From Nakamurella alba (GTDB lineage Bacteria; Actinomycetota; Actinomycetes; Mycobacteriales; Nakamurellaceae): a stretch of 64,000 nucleotides of DNA. The DNA lies in assembly GCF_009707545.1 (NCBI RefSeq), contig NZ_WLYK01000001.1:1054001-1118000 (forward strand), read 5' to 3'. The notes under the pieces are model-generated. The model was not told where the DNA came from. It ran no database searches and was given only the letters and a program-made list of their open reading frames with translations. Shown here piece by piece: positions 49,172-57,952 of the stretch. Position 1 is the first letter of the stretch. Each line of letters begins with the position of its first letter. The position numbers were made by a program, and so were the translations under genes.

Positions 49172-49407
49172 GGGTGTCCTTCCGGTCGGGTGGGAAGGCC
49201 GCGGGATGCGCTGTCCGCGCGGGGGTCCCGGGCCCGGTGGGTCCACGGCACGGCACGTGCCGATGCGCCTGTGTGCGGCGGCCACCTCCGGAGGGTCTGC
49301 CCGTTCAGGGCTCGTGCTGACCGTAACAGCTGCCGCACCGGCGTGTTCTGTGGCACCATCGGCCGTGGGGAGCAGTTCGCGGTTCACGGGGTAGGGGTGT
49401 GTGGGGG

Positions 49408-50262
49408 ATGGGTGCTGTCATCGGCGCGTTGTTCGGCGTGGGTCTGCTGCTGGTCTGGTCCGGTGCGCGGGGGTCGCGCGCGGCACCGCGTCCGCGGGTG
49501 CGGACCGAGCGGATGCGGGAGATGTTGCTGCAGGCGGGGTTGACGTCGGTGTCGCCGCTGCAGCTGGGGATGCTGCAGGCCGGGTCCGCTGTGGTGGTGC
49601 TGTTGCTCTCCCTGGTGGTGACCGGCTCGGTGTCGGTGTCGGGGATCTTCGCCGTGTTCGGTGCGGCCGGGCCGCGGCTGATCGTCGCCCGGTTGCGGAA
49701 CCGCCGGATGTCGGACCGCCGCGAGCTGTGGCCGGAGGTGGTGGACAACCTGACCTCCGGGGTGCGGGCCGGTCTGTCCCTGCCGGAAGCACTGTCGGCC
49801 GTCGGTGTGCGCGGGCCGGAGCAGTTGCGGGAACCGTTCCGCCGCTTCGGTTCCGACTACCGGACGAGCGGGAAGTTCGACGACAGCCTGAACCGGCTGA
49901 AGGCGGCACTGGCCGACCCGGTGGGCGATCGGGTGTGCGAGTCCCTGAGGGTGGCGCGGGAGGTCGGCGGGACCGATCTCGGGCGGCTGCTGCTGACGCT
50001 CTCCGGCTTCCTGCGGGAGGACGCCAGGACTCGGGCCGAGCTGCTCGCCCGGCAGTCGTGGTCGGTGAACGCGGCGCGGATGGCGGTGGCGGCGCCGTGG
50101 CTGGTGCTCGTCCTGCTGGCCACGCAGCGGGAGACCCTGGCGGCCTACGACTCTCCGACCGGAACGATGATCCTGCTGATCGGTGCGGTGCTGTCGGTGG
50201 CGGCCTACCGACTGATGGTGCGCATCGGCCGGCTGCCCGAGGACCGCCGGGTGCTGCGATGA
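49408..50262 (+). CDS. Type II/IV secretion F-domain protein, TadB-like
   Basis: Membrane protein of 284 residues with the T2SSF domain. Two N-terminal helices lie around MGAVIGALFGVGLLLVWSG and AGSAVVVLLLSLVVTGSVSVSG. The F domain includes ELWPEVVDNLTSGVRAGLSLPEAL and VGGTDLGRLLLTLSGFLRED, followed by C-terminal helices. Such proteins are the inner-membrane platform of Tad/Flp pili. GTG 49399 is an alternative start. The usual upstream CpaF/TadA ATPase is missing: an unrelated VOC gene precedes it. Confidence 0.85.
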   Translation: MGAVIGALFGVGLLLVWSGARGSRAAPRPRVRTERMREMLLQAGLTSVSPLQLGMLQAGSAVVVLLLSLVVTGSVSVSGIFAVFGAAGPRLIVARLRNRRMSDRRELWPEVVDNLTSGVRAGLSLPEALSAVGVRGPEQLREPFRRFGSDYRTSGKFDDSLNRLKAALADPVGDRVCESLRVAREVGGTDLGRLLLTLSGFLREDARTRAELLARQSWSVNAARMAVAAPWLVLVLLATQRETLAAYDSPTGTMILLIGAVLSVAAYRLMVRIGRLPEDRRVLR

Positions 50263-51194
50263 CCGCCGTGCTGTGGGGTGTGGTGGTCGGTGGTGGCGTC
50301 GCGGCGGGGCTGCTGCTGATGGTGCTGTCCTCGCCGCCGCTGCGGCGGCGGACGCTCGCCGACCGGGTCGCCCCGTACCTGTCGGATGCCGTGCTGCCGT
50401 CGAAGTTGTTGGCGTCCGGGCATTCCCGGCGGGTGTCGGCGCCGGTGGCGCTCCTGGCGCCGGTGCTGCAGGAACTGGTCCGTCGGCTGGATTCGCTCGT
50501 CGGTGGGCAGGCGTCGGTGCGCCGGCGGCTGGAAGTGCTCGGCGGCGGGACGACGGTGGAGGAGTTCCGGACGGAGCAGGTGATCTGGGGTGCTGGCGCG
50601 GCGGCCGTCGGCATGGGGATCGGGGTGCCGGCCGTGCTGTTCGGCGGGTCGAACGTCGTGGGCATTGCGGTGCTGGTGCTGGCCTGCGCGATCGGCGGAG
50701 TGCTGGCGCGGGACTGGGCACTGACCAGGTCGGCGGACCGCCGGGATTCCGAGATCCTCGCCGAGTTCCCGGTGATCGCGGAGATGCTGGCACTGGCGGT
50801 GACGGCGGGGGAGGGCCCATTGGGCGCGATCGAGCGGATCACCCGGTTGGCGTCGGGGCATCTTGTCGACCAGTTCTCGTCGTTGCTGGCGGATGTACGC
50901 GCCGGAACCCCGTTGCTGACCGCGTTGACCGCACTCCGGGACCGGACCCGGCTGGCGCCGTTCGCCCGGTTCCTGGACGGGATGGCGGTGGCGGTGGAGC
51001 GCGGCACGCCGCTGGCCGATGTGCTCCGGGCGCAGGCGGCCGATGTGCGGGAGCTGGGGAAGCGGGAACTGCTCGAGGCCGGCGGGCGCAAAGAAATCGC
51101 GATGATGCTGCCTGTGGTGTTCTTGGTCCTGCCGATCACCATCCTCTTTGCCGTGTACCCGGGGCTGGTGACGATCACGGTGGTTGCGGGCTGA
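50259..51194 (+). CDS. Type II/IV secretion F-domain protein, TadC-like
   Basis: Membrane protein of 311 residues, paralogue of the preceding gene, ATGA overlap. DSEILAEFPVIAEMLALAVTAGEGPLGAIERITR and FLDGMAVAVERGTPLADVLRAQA are the F-domain repeats, and KEIAMMLPVVFLVLPITILFAVYPGL the final helix. It presumably forms a heteromeric platform with the TadB-like protein. No pilin, prepilin peptidase or TadE/F-like gene follows within the window. Confidence 0.85.
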   Translation: MTAVLWGVVVGGGVAAGLLLMVLSSPPLRRRTLADRVAPYLSDAVLPSKLLASGHSRRVSAPVALLAPVLQELVRRLDSLVGGQASVRRRLEVLGGGTTVEEFRTEQVIWGAGAAAVGMGIGVPAVLFGGSNVVGIAVLVLACAIGGVLARDWALTRSADRRDSEILAEFPVIAEMLALAVTAGEGPLGAIERITRLASGHLVDQFSSLLADVRAGTPLLTALTALRDRTRLAPFARFLDGMAVAVERGTPLADVLRAQAADVRELGKRELLEAGGRKEIAMMLPVVFLVLPITILFAVYPGLVTITVVAG

Positions 51195-51224
51195 GCGGTG
51201 GCGGGCTGAGTACAGTCGTGCGGC

Positions 51225-51626
51225 ATGACACGGTTCGTGATCGATGCCCCGGTGCTCGTCAGGATCGTGACCGAGGAGGTCGAGATCGCGGACGGCCACT
51301 CCCTGGTCGCGCCGAATGTGCTGCGTTCGCAGGCATTGGGGTTGCTGTACGCGGCGGTGCAGGCCGGGGAGCTCGACGAGAAGTCCGCGCTGCGACTGCA
51401 CGAGCGGATGACCGAGCTGAAGATCAGGCTGCTCGGCGACCGGGTGTCGCGCGGGACCGCTTGGCGGCTCGCGCGGGACAACGGCTGGGAGACCCTCGAC
51501 GCGGCTGAGTATCTCGCCGTGGCCAAGCTGCAGGCCGATGCACTGATCACCGATGATCCGGTGCTGCGGGATCTCGGCGCGGGGATCGTCGAGGTAGCGG
51601 GGATCGAGGCGCTGACGCGAAGCTGA
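51225..51626 (+). CDS. PIN-domain protein (VapC-like)
   Basis: Protein of 133 residues with a PIN-like fold. The first aspartate is in FVIDAPVLVRI. TLDAAEYLAVAKLQADALITDDPVLRD supplies the C-terminal acidic cluster. The second conserved acid, normally Glu in a P-x(4)-E helix, appears as Gln in LRSQALGLLY. Toxins of this family cleave RNA, but no antitoxin gene precedes it: the 30-nt gap follows the TadC-like stop directly. It may be an orphan or have a remote partner. Confidence 0.72.
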   Translation: MTRFVIDAPVLVRIVTEEVEIADGHSLVAPNVLRSQALGLLYAAVQAGELDEKSALRLHERMTELKIRLLGDRVSRGTAWRLARDNGWETLDAAEYLAVAKLQADALITDDPVLRDLGAGIVEVAGIEALTRS

Positions 51627-51639
51627 CCGGCGCTCCCGG

Positions 51640-54429
51640 TCAGAACGGCGGGGTGTCGTCGTCGACGTCCTCGGTCTGCCAGGCGGGTTCCCACTCGCCG
51701 GGGTCGGTGACGGCGGGTGGGGGTCTTCGGGTGGTGCGGCCGAGGGCACTGACCAGGGTGGCGGTGCGGTCTGCGTGTTCGGTGGTGGTCCACGCCGTGA
51801 AGGTCTTCAGGCGGTGGTGGAACCGGCACAATGGTCGGAGGTTGCGCAGGGTTGTCTTGCCGCCGGCGGCGGGGTTGTTGTGGTCGAAGGGTTCGCCGTG
51901 GTCGACGTCGCAGCGTTCGGCTTTGCGGTTGCAGCCGACCCAGGAGCAGGTCTGGGTGAGGAGCATGACTTTGCGGCGCAGACTCCCGGGTGGCACGTAC
52001 ACGCGGTCGGACACTCCGACGGGCGCTCCGGTCTCGGGGTCGATGACGAGCAGGGTGATGGAGTTGGCTGCCTTGAGGAGTTGTCGGGCGAGGTCGGGTG
52101 AGATGCAGCCGAACCCGGACATGTCCCCGGGGTGGTCGGCGAGGCCGGCGAGGGCTTGGAGGGAGATGGTGATGACGCCGTTCCAGGGCAGCGCCGGGTT
52201 GACCGCGCGGTCCTGCCAGACCGGAGCTCTCCACTTCGGCGCGGACGGGCGAGGTGCGTCGGGGTCGTCGAGCCGGAAGGGATCGAACGGCGGCGGGTCG
52301 TCGGAATCTGCGCCACCGTCGCCGGTGCCGCGCTCTGGGTTGCCGGCCGGATCGGTGTCGGGCGGCTCGGATTCTGAACATCCGCTGCCTCCCTGGGCCA
52401 GCGGATGTTCAGAATCGGAACGGTTCTCGGGCTCCGAGCCTGCTGGGGCATTGACACCCGCGAGCCGCGAGTTCGTGGCCTCGGCGGCGTCGCCGTGCCT
52501 GTCGGCAATCAGGTCGACCGGATGATCGGCAGCTCCTGTGGTGTCGCAGCCGTCACCCACCGGACCGTTGTCGACCGCCTCTTCAGCATCAGCTTCGGTG
52601 TCCGTGCGGGCGAGGTGCTCGGTGGTGTCGGAGGGTTCGGTGTGGTCGGTAGCTCCTGTGGTGTCGCAGCCGTCACCCACCGGACCGTTGTCGACCGCCT
52701 CGTCAGCATCAGCTTCGGTGTCCGTGCGGGCGAGGTGCTCGGTGGTGTCGGAGGGTTCGGTGTGGTCGGTAGCTCCTGTGGTGTCGCAGCCGTCACCCAC
52801 CGGACCGTTGTCGACCGCCTCGTCAGCATCAACTTCGGTGTCCGCGCCGTCGGAGTCGCAGGTTGCGGAGTCATCGGTCGCGGAAGGGTCGGCGGGATCG
52901 GTCTCTGTACCTGTGCCGGTGGAATCGGCTTCGGCACCGGTGGTTCCGGAGGGTTCGTCGTCTGTGTGGTGCTCGGCACTCTGATCGGTGTCCGCGGCGG
53001 GCTCGGCGGCCGGGGCCTCGGTGTCACCGCCGGCATCGGAGATACGGTCGTCCGGCACGCCGCCTGCTCCTTCGTCGGCGTCGTCCTCATCGGCGAGATC
53101 GTGGGTATCGCTGTCGGTTCCCTTGCCGTCTGTTTCCTCGTCGTCTGTTCCCTCGTCGAAGGCCTCGACTTCATCGTCGTCGTCGGGCATGTCGCCGCCG
53201 GCGGCGACGTGGGCGGCGGCGGCGAGGATCTCGCGCAGGTCGATGGTGCCGTGGGCGTGGAGCTGTTCGAAGATCGCGGCGAACGCATCGGCGCGGCACT
53301 GCTCCAGGGTCCGTCCGCCCGCGTTGCCCATGGTGCGGGCGATCTGGTCCACCAGCTGCTGCACCAGCTGGGCGTTCTCCGCGGTGAGGTCGGCATAGAA
53401 CCGGGCCATCGCCCCTTCGAGGTCGTACCGGCCGGTGCGCCGGTCGTTGAAGGCCCGCTTCTCCGCCGCGGCGGCGTCTTCGGGCTCGAGGTCGGTGATG
53501 ATCCGCTCGAGCAGGGGCTCCAGCTTCGCCGGCGCCCGCCCGGGTGCGACTTTCAAGGCGCGGCGCTCGTACTCGCACAGCAGGGTCTGGTCGCGCAGCT
53601 TGCAGGAGTACTTGTGGATCATCGACGCGCGGGTCTGGTCCAACACGCCTTCGCGGAGCAGTGCCAGGGTGTCGGGCAGTTCCTCGACCAGGTCGATGGC
53701 CCGCTGCACATAGATCGACCCGGACTTGGGCGAGAGCACCAGCGCCGCCGCGAGCTCCCCACCCACCATGTCCCGCCGGGCCTTCGCCTTCTCCAGCGTG
53801 TCCATCAGGTCGAAGAACTCGGCCGTCGAATCCGGGTTCGACGCCCGCAGATCGTAGATCCGCTCCGACGCATTGCCGTCACCGCCGGTGTGGTCCTGAC
53901 CGGCGGTGGTGTTCTCGTCGGCGGTGAGGCCCTCGCCCGCGGAAGCATCCTCACCTGTCGAGGTGCTACCCGCATCGGTGTTGTCATCCTCGCCGGTGTC
54001 CTCGCCCGGTACGTTGCCCTCGCCTGTCGCGGTGTTCTCATCCGATACAGTGTCCTGACCAGCGGCGACGCCCTCACTTGCGCAGGCGTTCTCACGCGCA
54101 GAGGCGTTCTCGTACGCGGCTGAGTCCTTGCCCGCTGCCGTGCCGCTACCCTCGGCGGTGTCCTGTTCTGCGGAACTGCCCTGTCCTGCCGAACTGCCCT
54201 TGGCCGGGTGCTTGAGGAGGTCCTCGGCGGAGGGGATCACGCCGGGCTCGGCGAGACGGGCCATCCAGCCCTGCATCACGGCCTGCAGGTACGAGATCGC
54301 CTGGTACCCCGCGGCGATCCCGTCGATCACCTTCCGGCCGGACAGCTCGGCAGGATCAAGGGTGGACAGCGCGTGCAGGGCGTCCTCGGCGCGGCGTGCT
54401 GCCGGCGCCGTCTCCGACGTTGCTGTCAT
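51640..54429 (-). CDS. DUF222/HNH endonuclease-domain protein (13E12 type) with long acidic linkers
   Basis: Protein of 929 residues from ATG 54429. The DUF222 region is interrupted by an acidic Ala/Gly/Thr/Glu linker at about 75-190. It continues with DTLEKAKARRDMVGGELAAALVLSPKSG to about residue 400, followed by a second acidic low-complexity linker (about 400-690) containing 40-residue repeats. The C-terminal HNH nuclease domain has CSWVGCNRKAERCDVDHGEPFDHNNP, with His844, and LRPLCRFHHR. Family members normally have 400-550 residues, so the linkers nearly double the length. A LexA-like box overlaps the promoter, so DNA damage should induce it. Confidence 0.88.
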   Translation of the reverse strand: MTATSETAPAARRAEDALHALSTLDPAELSGRKVIDGIAAGYQAISYLQAVMQGWMARLAEPGVIPSAEDLLKHPAKGSSAGQGSSAEQDTAEGSGTAAGKDSAAYENASARENACASEGVAAGQDTVSDENTATGEGNVPGEDTGEDDNTDAGSTSTGEDASAGEGLTADENTTAGQDHTGGDGNASERIYDLRASNPDSTAEFFDLMDTLEKAKARRDMVGGELAAALVLSPKSGSIYVQRAIDLVEELPDTLALLREGVLDQTRASMIHKYSCKLRDQTLLCEYERRALKVAPGRAPAKLEPLLERIITDLEPEDAAAAEKRAFNDRRTGRYDLEGAMARFYADLTAENAQLVQQLVDQIARTMGNAGGRTLEQCRADAFAAIFEQLHAHGTIDLREILAAAAHVAAGGDMPDDDDEVEAFDEGTDDEETDGKGTDSDTHDLADEDDADEGAGGVPDDRISDAGGDTEAPAAEPAADTDQSAEHHTDDEPSGTTGAEADSTGTGTETDPADPSATDDSATCDSDGADTEVDADEAVDNGPVGDGCDTTGATDHTEPSDTTEHLARTDTEADADEAVDNGPVGDGCDTTGATDHTEPSDTTEHLARTDTEADAEEAVDNGPVGDGCDTTGAADHPVDLIADRHGDAAEATNSRLAGVNAPAGSEPENRSDSEHPLAQGGSGCSESEPPDTDPAGNPERGTGDGGADSDDPPPFDPFRLDDPDAPRPSAPKWRAPVWQDRAVNPALPWNGVITISLQALAGLADHPGDMSGFGCISPDLARQLLKAANSITLLVIDPETGAPVGVSDRVYVPPGSLRRKVMLLTQTCSWVGCNRKAERCDVDHGEPFDHNNPAAGGKTTLRNLRPLCRFHHRLKTFTAWTTTEHADRTATLVSALGRTTRRPPPAVTDPGEWEPAWQTEDVDDDTPPF
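52531..52850. repeat. 120-bp tandem repeats inside the DUF222/HNH gene
   Basis: Two complete 120-bp units (52531-52650, 52651-52770) and a partial third (to about 52850), identical except for a few substitutions. They encode 40-residue repeats containing AVDNGPVGDGCDTTGA and DHTEPSDTTEHLART, at about residues 527-633. The near-identity at DNA level and the in-frame length show recent expansion. Confidence 0.92.
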
Positions 54430-54509
54430 GGTTCCCACCCCGTTCCGCTTCCATCGCCCTGACGTGCGAGACCTGCTGTGTCCACCTCCCCCCGGAGGTC
54501 ACTGGTCTC

Positions 54510-54549
54510 AGAGTAGCAGCAGGACAACCAGTTTGGAACATCTGTTCGT
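54510..54549 (-). promoter_or_regulatory. SOS (LexA) box over the DUF222/HNH promoter
   Basis: TGGAACATCTGTTCGT (54534-54549) matches the actinobacterial LexA consensus TCGAAC-N4-GTTCGA at 10 of 12 fixed positions. On the minus strand TACTCT (54510-54515) is a suitable -10, and the -35 region 17 nt upstream falls within the box. Several 13E12-family genes of Mycobacterium are known LexA targets. Confidence 0.7.
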
Positions 54550-55642
54550 GACTACTTCGCTCTGCAACCAGATGTCAACGGATGGTGTCCGTCAATGGGC
54601 AGCGGCCATCGTGGCGCCGACAAGGCCTGCGATGGCCGCTGTCCGAGCGTTCGAAGATTCCGGCCGTCGCACAGTCCTGACTTCCCGACAAGCATGACCG
54701 ATGCCACCGACAATCACCCGGGAGCGTCCCGTCGATCGTCGCGATGGGGTGCCACGAATTCGAGGTGAGCCTTTGGCGTCGTGGCGGTCCGTTCGCGCTG
54801 CCAGAGGTCGCCGATCGATCACCTGGGAGGACAGATCGCCATCGTGACGGCGTGGCCGAGGTGATTCCGGTGTCGCGCCGCATGGGACCGCACGATGGTG
54901 ACGTTGCTACGACTGTCGCTGCCGAAGCACGCGACCAGATCGTCCGGTCGACTGTCGAACCTCGCTGCTCCATCCCGGGTCCTGCCCCGTGGGGCCGGCC
55001 GGGCCGGCGGGCGGGAGTCTGTCTCGGGATACTCGCTGCGGGCTCCGCACTCCCTGCAGCCCAGGGGGCTCTCGACAGCCGTCCCAGGGTCTGCTGTGGC
55101 AGGTGGGTGTTCGCGGCCCGGCTGCATCCGGGCTCGTGGAGTAGTCCCGGCCGAGGTGGCTGGTGGAGGCCGGCTGTCGCCGAGGTCCGGTAGTACCCCG
55201 AGCTCGGTGCAGCTCCTCCGGAGAGTTCTGCGAGGCCGGCTCGTCACGAGTTCGCCGCTCGGGCAACTGTGCCGCCCGGGCGACTGTGCTGCAGCAGGGC
55301 ACCGCCACCTGCCGAGTCGCCCGCTGACCCGCGACGGCGCGCCCTGACCGACGGTGCCGCCCTCCGACCGGTGCTCACGGGCGGCGAAGCTCCGGGGAAA
55401 ACTCCCGGAGCAGCCTTCGGCCCATCTTCTGTGTAAGGGAGCGCGACCCGGGCGGGAGCCTCTTCTCCGACTTCGACGTCATCGCGGGGACGGCAACGAA
55501 GAGTCGTCGGGCACGAGGCCGGAAGGGTCCTTACACCGAAGGATCGCCACGCCGGAAGGATCGGCCGTTCGTTCCATGCGGGACAGTGGTATCCGCGGCA
55601 GCCAGTCCGAGGATCGGACGGCGGTGGGCACCCAAAAGGGTG
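54550..55642. other. Interval without convincing genes
   Basis: About 1.1 kb upstream of the SOS promoter. Several overlapping open frames of 60-150 codons exist on both strands, but their translations are Arg/Ser/Pro-rich shadows without recognisable domains or ribosome binding sites. I see no tRNA, no insertion-sequence ends and no transposase remnant. A hairpin at 55389-55411 is the only clear structure. Confidence 0.6.
55389..55411. terminator. Isolated hairpin
   Basis: GCTCCGGG (55389-55396) pairs with CCCGGAGC (55404-55411) around GAAAACT. It lies 232 nt beyond the stop of the zinc-ribbon gene (minus strand) and could end its transcript, or be part of an unrecognised small RNA. Confidence 0.4.
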
Positions 55643-55909
55643 TCAGCGGTGGCGGCGGGTCGGGGGACGGCCGGGGATGGCGTTGCAGGCGCGGCACTCG
55701 GGGCAGACGAAGAGCAGGCCGGGGATGTGATGCATGTCCCGCAGACCCCGGAGCAGGGTGCGGCCGCAGGAACCGCAGACGGAGTTCAGCTCGCCGGGAC
55801 CGCTGATGTAGGCGTGGTCCGGACCGGCCCAGAGGGGAGGGGTGAACACCCGGACGTTCTCGACGTCGCCGGCAGGCCGATGGACGACCTGCAGTGCGAT
55901 GGTGCTCAT
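55643..55909 (-). CDS. Small zinc-ribbon protein
   Basis: Protein of 88 residues from ATG 55909, preceded by AGGAG. SVCGSCGRTLL and FVCPECRACN give two CxxC knuckles about 25 residues apart, a rubredoxin-like zinc ribbon. The first 45 residues are hydrophobic/aromatic without a signal sequence. Function unknown; such proteins often bind nucleic acid or act as structural zinc proteins. It is divergent from the Nramp gene. Confidence 0.65.
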   Translation of the reverse strand: MSTIALQVVHRPAGDVENVRVFTPPLWAGPDHAYISGPGELNSVCGSCGRTLLRGLRDMHHIPGLLFVCPECRACNAIPGRPPTRRHR

Positions 55910-56341
55910 GGTGTCTGCTCCTGCTGGTCCAGCTGGGTGAACCGGTGTCTCCGGTTTCTTCGATCATCCGGGTGGAACGCTTGCAGCACAATGGGCCGAA
56001 TAGTGTGGTTCTGCGGCACCATCCGGTGAACGGCGTCGCTCCGAGCGCACTGAAGTCAGACGCATCCACTCGCCCGAGCGAAGATCATCATCCCGTTACT
56101 CCACGGGTGGGTAGGCCTTCGGTGTGATGGTAGCTCCTTGTGTTCAGTGACTACTTTCCGTATCCGTTCGATCACCGGGCCACCTGACGGTGTGCCCGGC
56201 CCCAGCAGCCTCTGCGAACCCGCCACCGATGGCGACTTCGTTCCCACCCAACCGCAGGTTCCGGTGCTCCGAACTCCCGTCGCCGATCCGACGACGGACC
56301 GACGGACACCCAGGGACGACCTGGGTCGGGAAGAGGCGGCG
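55910..56341. other. Intergenic region between zinc-ribbon and Nramp genes
   Basis: 432 nt between divergent genes. In-frame extension of the Nramp gene is open back to 56138, but its translation (polar, Pro/Thr-rich) does not resemble Nramp N-termini. I searched for a yybP-type manganese riboswitch and an MntR/DtxR box and see neither. Confidence 0.5.
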
Positions 56342-57604
56342 ATGACCATCGAAGCGACACCACGCCGACAGCGCAGCAACCGTCGGACCAACCCTCGGCG
56401 GAGCAACCGACTGGCTCTGCTGGGACCCGCCTTCGTGGCGGCCGTGGCCTATGTGGATCCCGGCAACGTTGCCGCGAACGTGTCCGCCGGCGCCGGCTAC
56501 GGCTACTCGCTGGTCTGGATCCTCGTGCTCGCCACCGCGGCCGCCGGCGTGGTGCAGTTCCTCTCCGCCAAGCTCGGCCTGGTCACCGGCCGGTCGCTGC
56601 CGGAACTGGTGGGCGAACGTCTCGGGCGGCGCGGGCGGCTCGCCTACTGGCTGCAGGCGGAGAGCGTGGCCGTGGCGACCGATCTCGCCGAGGTGGTCGG
56701 CGGCGCGGTAGCCCTGGCCATCCTGTTCGACATCCCGCTCCCGCTCGGCGGTCTCATCTGCGGCCTGGTCTCCATGGTGCTGCTGGTGGTGCAGGACCGC
56801 CGCGGCCAACGGCCGTTCGAGCGGGTGATCATCGCGCTGCTGATGATCATCGCGATCGGCTTCGTCGCCGGCCTGTTCGTCGCACCGCCCAGCCCTTCGG
56901 GGATCCTCTCCGGCCTGGTCCCCGGGTTCACGGATTCCGGTGCGGTGCTGCTGGCCACCGCGATGCTGGGCGCCACGGTCATGCCGCACGTGGTCTACCT
57001 GCACTCCGCACTGGCACGTGACCGGTTCGGTGCGGACCTGCTGCCCGAGGCCAAGGTGTCCCTGTTGCGCAGCACCCGGACCGACGTGGTCGCGGCGATG
57101 CTGTTCGCCGGCGCGGTCAACATCTCCATGCTGCTGCTGGCCGCATCGGCGCTCTCCGGTCGCAGCGACGTGGACACCCTCGAGGGGGCGCAGGCCGCGG
57201 TGTCGGCCGACCTCGGCCCGGTGATCGGTGTGCTGTTCGGCGTGGGTCTGCTCGTCTCCGGGCTGGCCTCGACCTCGGTCGGCTGCTACGCAGGCAGTGT
57301 CATCATGGCCGGCCTGCTGCGCACCCGCATCAGCCTGGTGCTGCGCCGCCTGATCACCCTGCTGCCGGCGCTGGTCCTGCTCACCGTCGGCGCGGATCCG
57401 ACCGACGTGCTGGTGATCTCCCAGGTGGTGCTGTCCTTCGGGCTGCCGTTCGTGATCTTCCCGCTGATCCGGCTCACGTCGGACAAGGCGCTGATGGGGG
57501 CGTATACCAACTCCGCCGCAGTGCGCCGGCTCGGACTGCTCATCGGCCTGGCGATATCGGCGCTCAACGTGGCGCTGATCGTCGGCACCTTCGTCGGGTT
57601 CTGA
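56342..57604 (+). CDS. mntH: Nramp-family divalent metal transporter
   Basis: Proton-coupled Mn2+/Fe2+ importer of 420 residues with 11 predicted helices. VDPGNVAANVSAG is the TM1 metal-binding DPGN motif, and ATVMPHVVYLHSAL the TM6 MPH motif; both are intact. ATG 56342 is preceded by AGAGG. Its neighbours, two ferritin-like proteins and upstream a siderophore locus, suggest a metal theme, but no shared operator was found. Confidence 0.92.
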   Translation: MTIEATPRRQRSNRRTNPRRSNRLALLGPAFVAAVAYVDPGNVAANVSAGAGYGYSLVWILVLATAAAGVVQFLSAKLGLVTGRSLPELVGERLGRRGRLAYWLQAESVAVATDLAEVVGGAVALAILFDIPLPLGGLICGLVSMVLLVVQDRRGQRPFERVIIALLMIIAIGFVAGLFVAPPSPSGILSGLVPGFTDSGAVLLATAMLGATVMPHVVYLHSALARDRFGADLLPEAKVSLLRSTRTDVVAAMLFAGAVNISMLLLAASALSGRSDVDTLEGAQAAVSADLGPVIGVLFGVGLLVSGLASTSVGCYAGSVIMAGLLRTRISLVLRRLITLLPALVLLTVGADPTDVLVISQVVLSFGLPFVIFPLIRLTSDKALMGAYTNSAAVRRLGLLIGLAISALNVALIVGTFVGF

Positions 57605-57952
57605 GCGCAACCAAGTTCCGGCCTGGTGTAGAGGATCCTGGGCATTGGTGTGACACGGTTCCCGATCGACGGAACCTGAAACGCATAGAGCAGGAACGTT
57701 TTCCTGTGGATCTGCTGGGGAATTTCTCCGCCGTCCGGCCCATCCGGGTACGGACCGGGGCCGAAGCACAGATGTCCCAACCGGCCGAACAGCGCGCCGG
57801 AGTCCCTCGCACGGGGTCGGGCTGCCGGGTGCGACCGGTGACCGACGCGCAGCACCGCAACGAAGCACAGCTGTACGTACACGGCGCCCGTGACAGGCGT
57901 GCGCCGGTGCGCATCCCAGTACCCGGACGGGTACTTCCCAGGGAAGGAACGA
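57605..57952. other. Intergenic region before the ferritin-like genes
   Basis: 348 nt with no convincing gene. It contains GGAACGTTTTCC (57693-57704), a near-palindrome, and an earlier GGAAC at 57671. These resemble ECF promoter elements, but the GGAAC/GTT spacing does not fit, so no promoter is called. Confidence 0.45.

Noticed and set aside
54575-55347. Open frames of 130-150 codons on both strands
   Set aside because: Translations are Arg/Ser/Pro-rich, lack domains and ribosome binding sites, and overlap each other; they look like GC-driven shadow frames.
49342-56020. Similar strings (GTTCTGTGGCACCATC near 49342 and GTTCTGCGGCACCATC near 56004) upstream of the tadB-like and mntH genes
   Set aside because: Only two copies, no symmetry, and different positions relative to the genes; chance or a minor repeat is more likely than a shared operator.
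55910-56341. Possible manganese riboswitch or MntR box before mntH
   Set aside because: No yybP-type conserved loops and no palindrome resembling an MntR or DtxR site were found.
57671-57704. ECF-sigma-type promoter (GGAAC ... GTT) before the ferritin-like genes
   Set aside because: The spacer is 22 nt, outside the 16-19 nt expected for such promoters.
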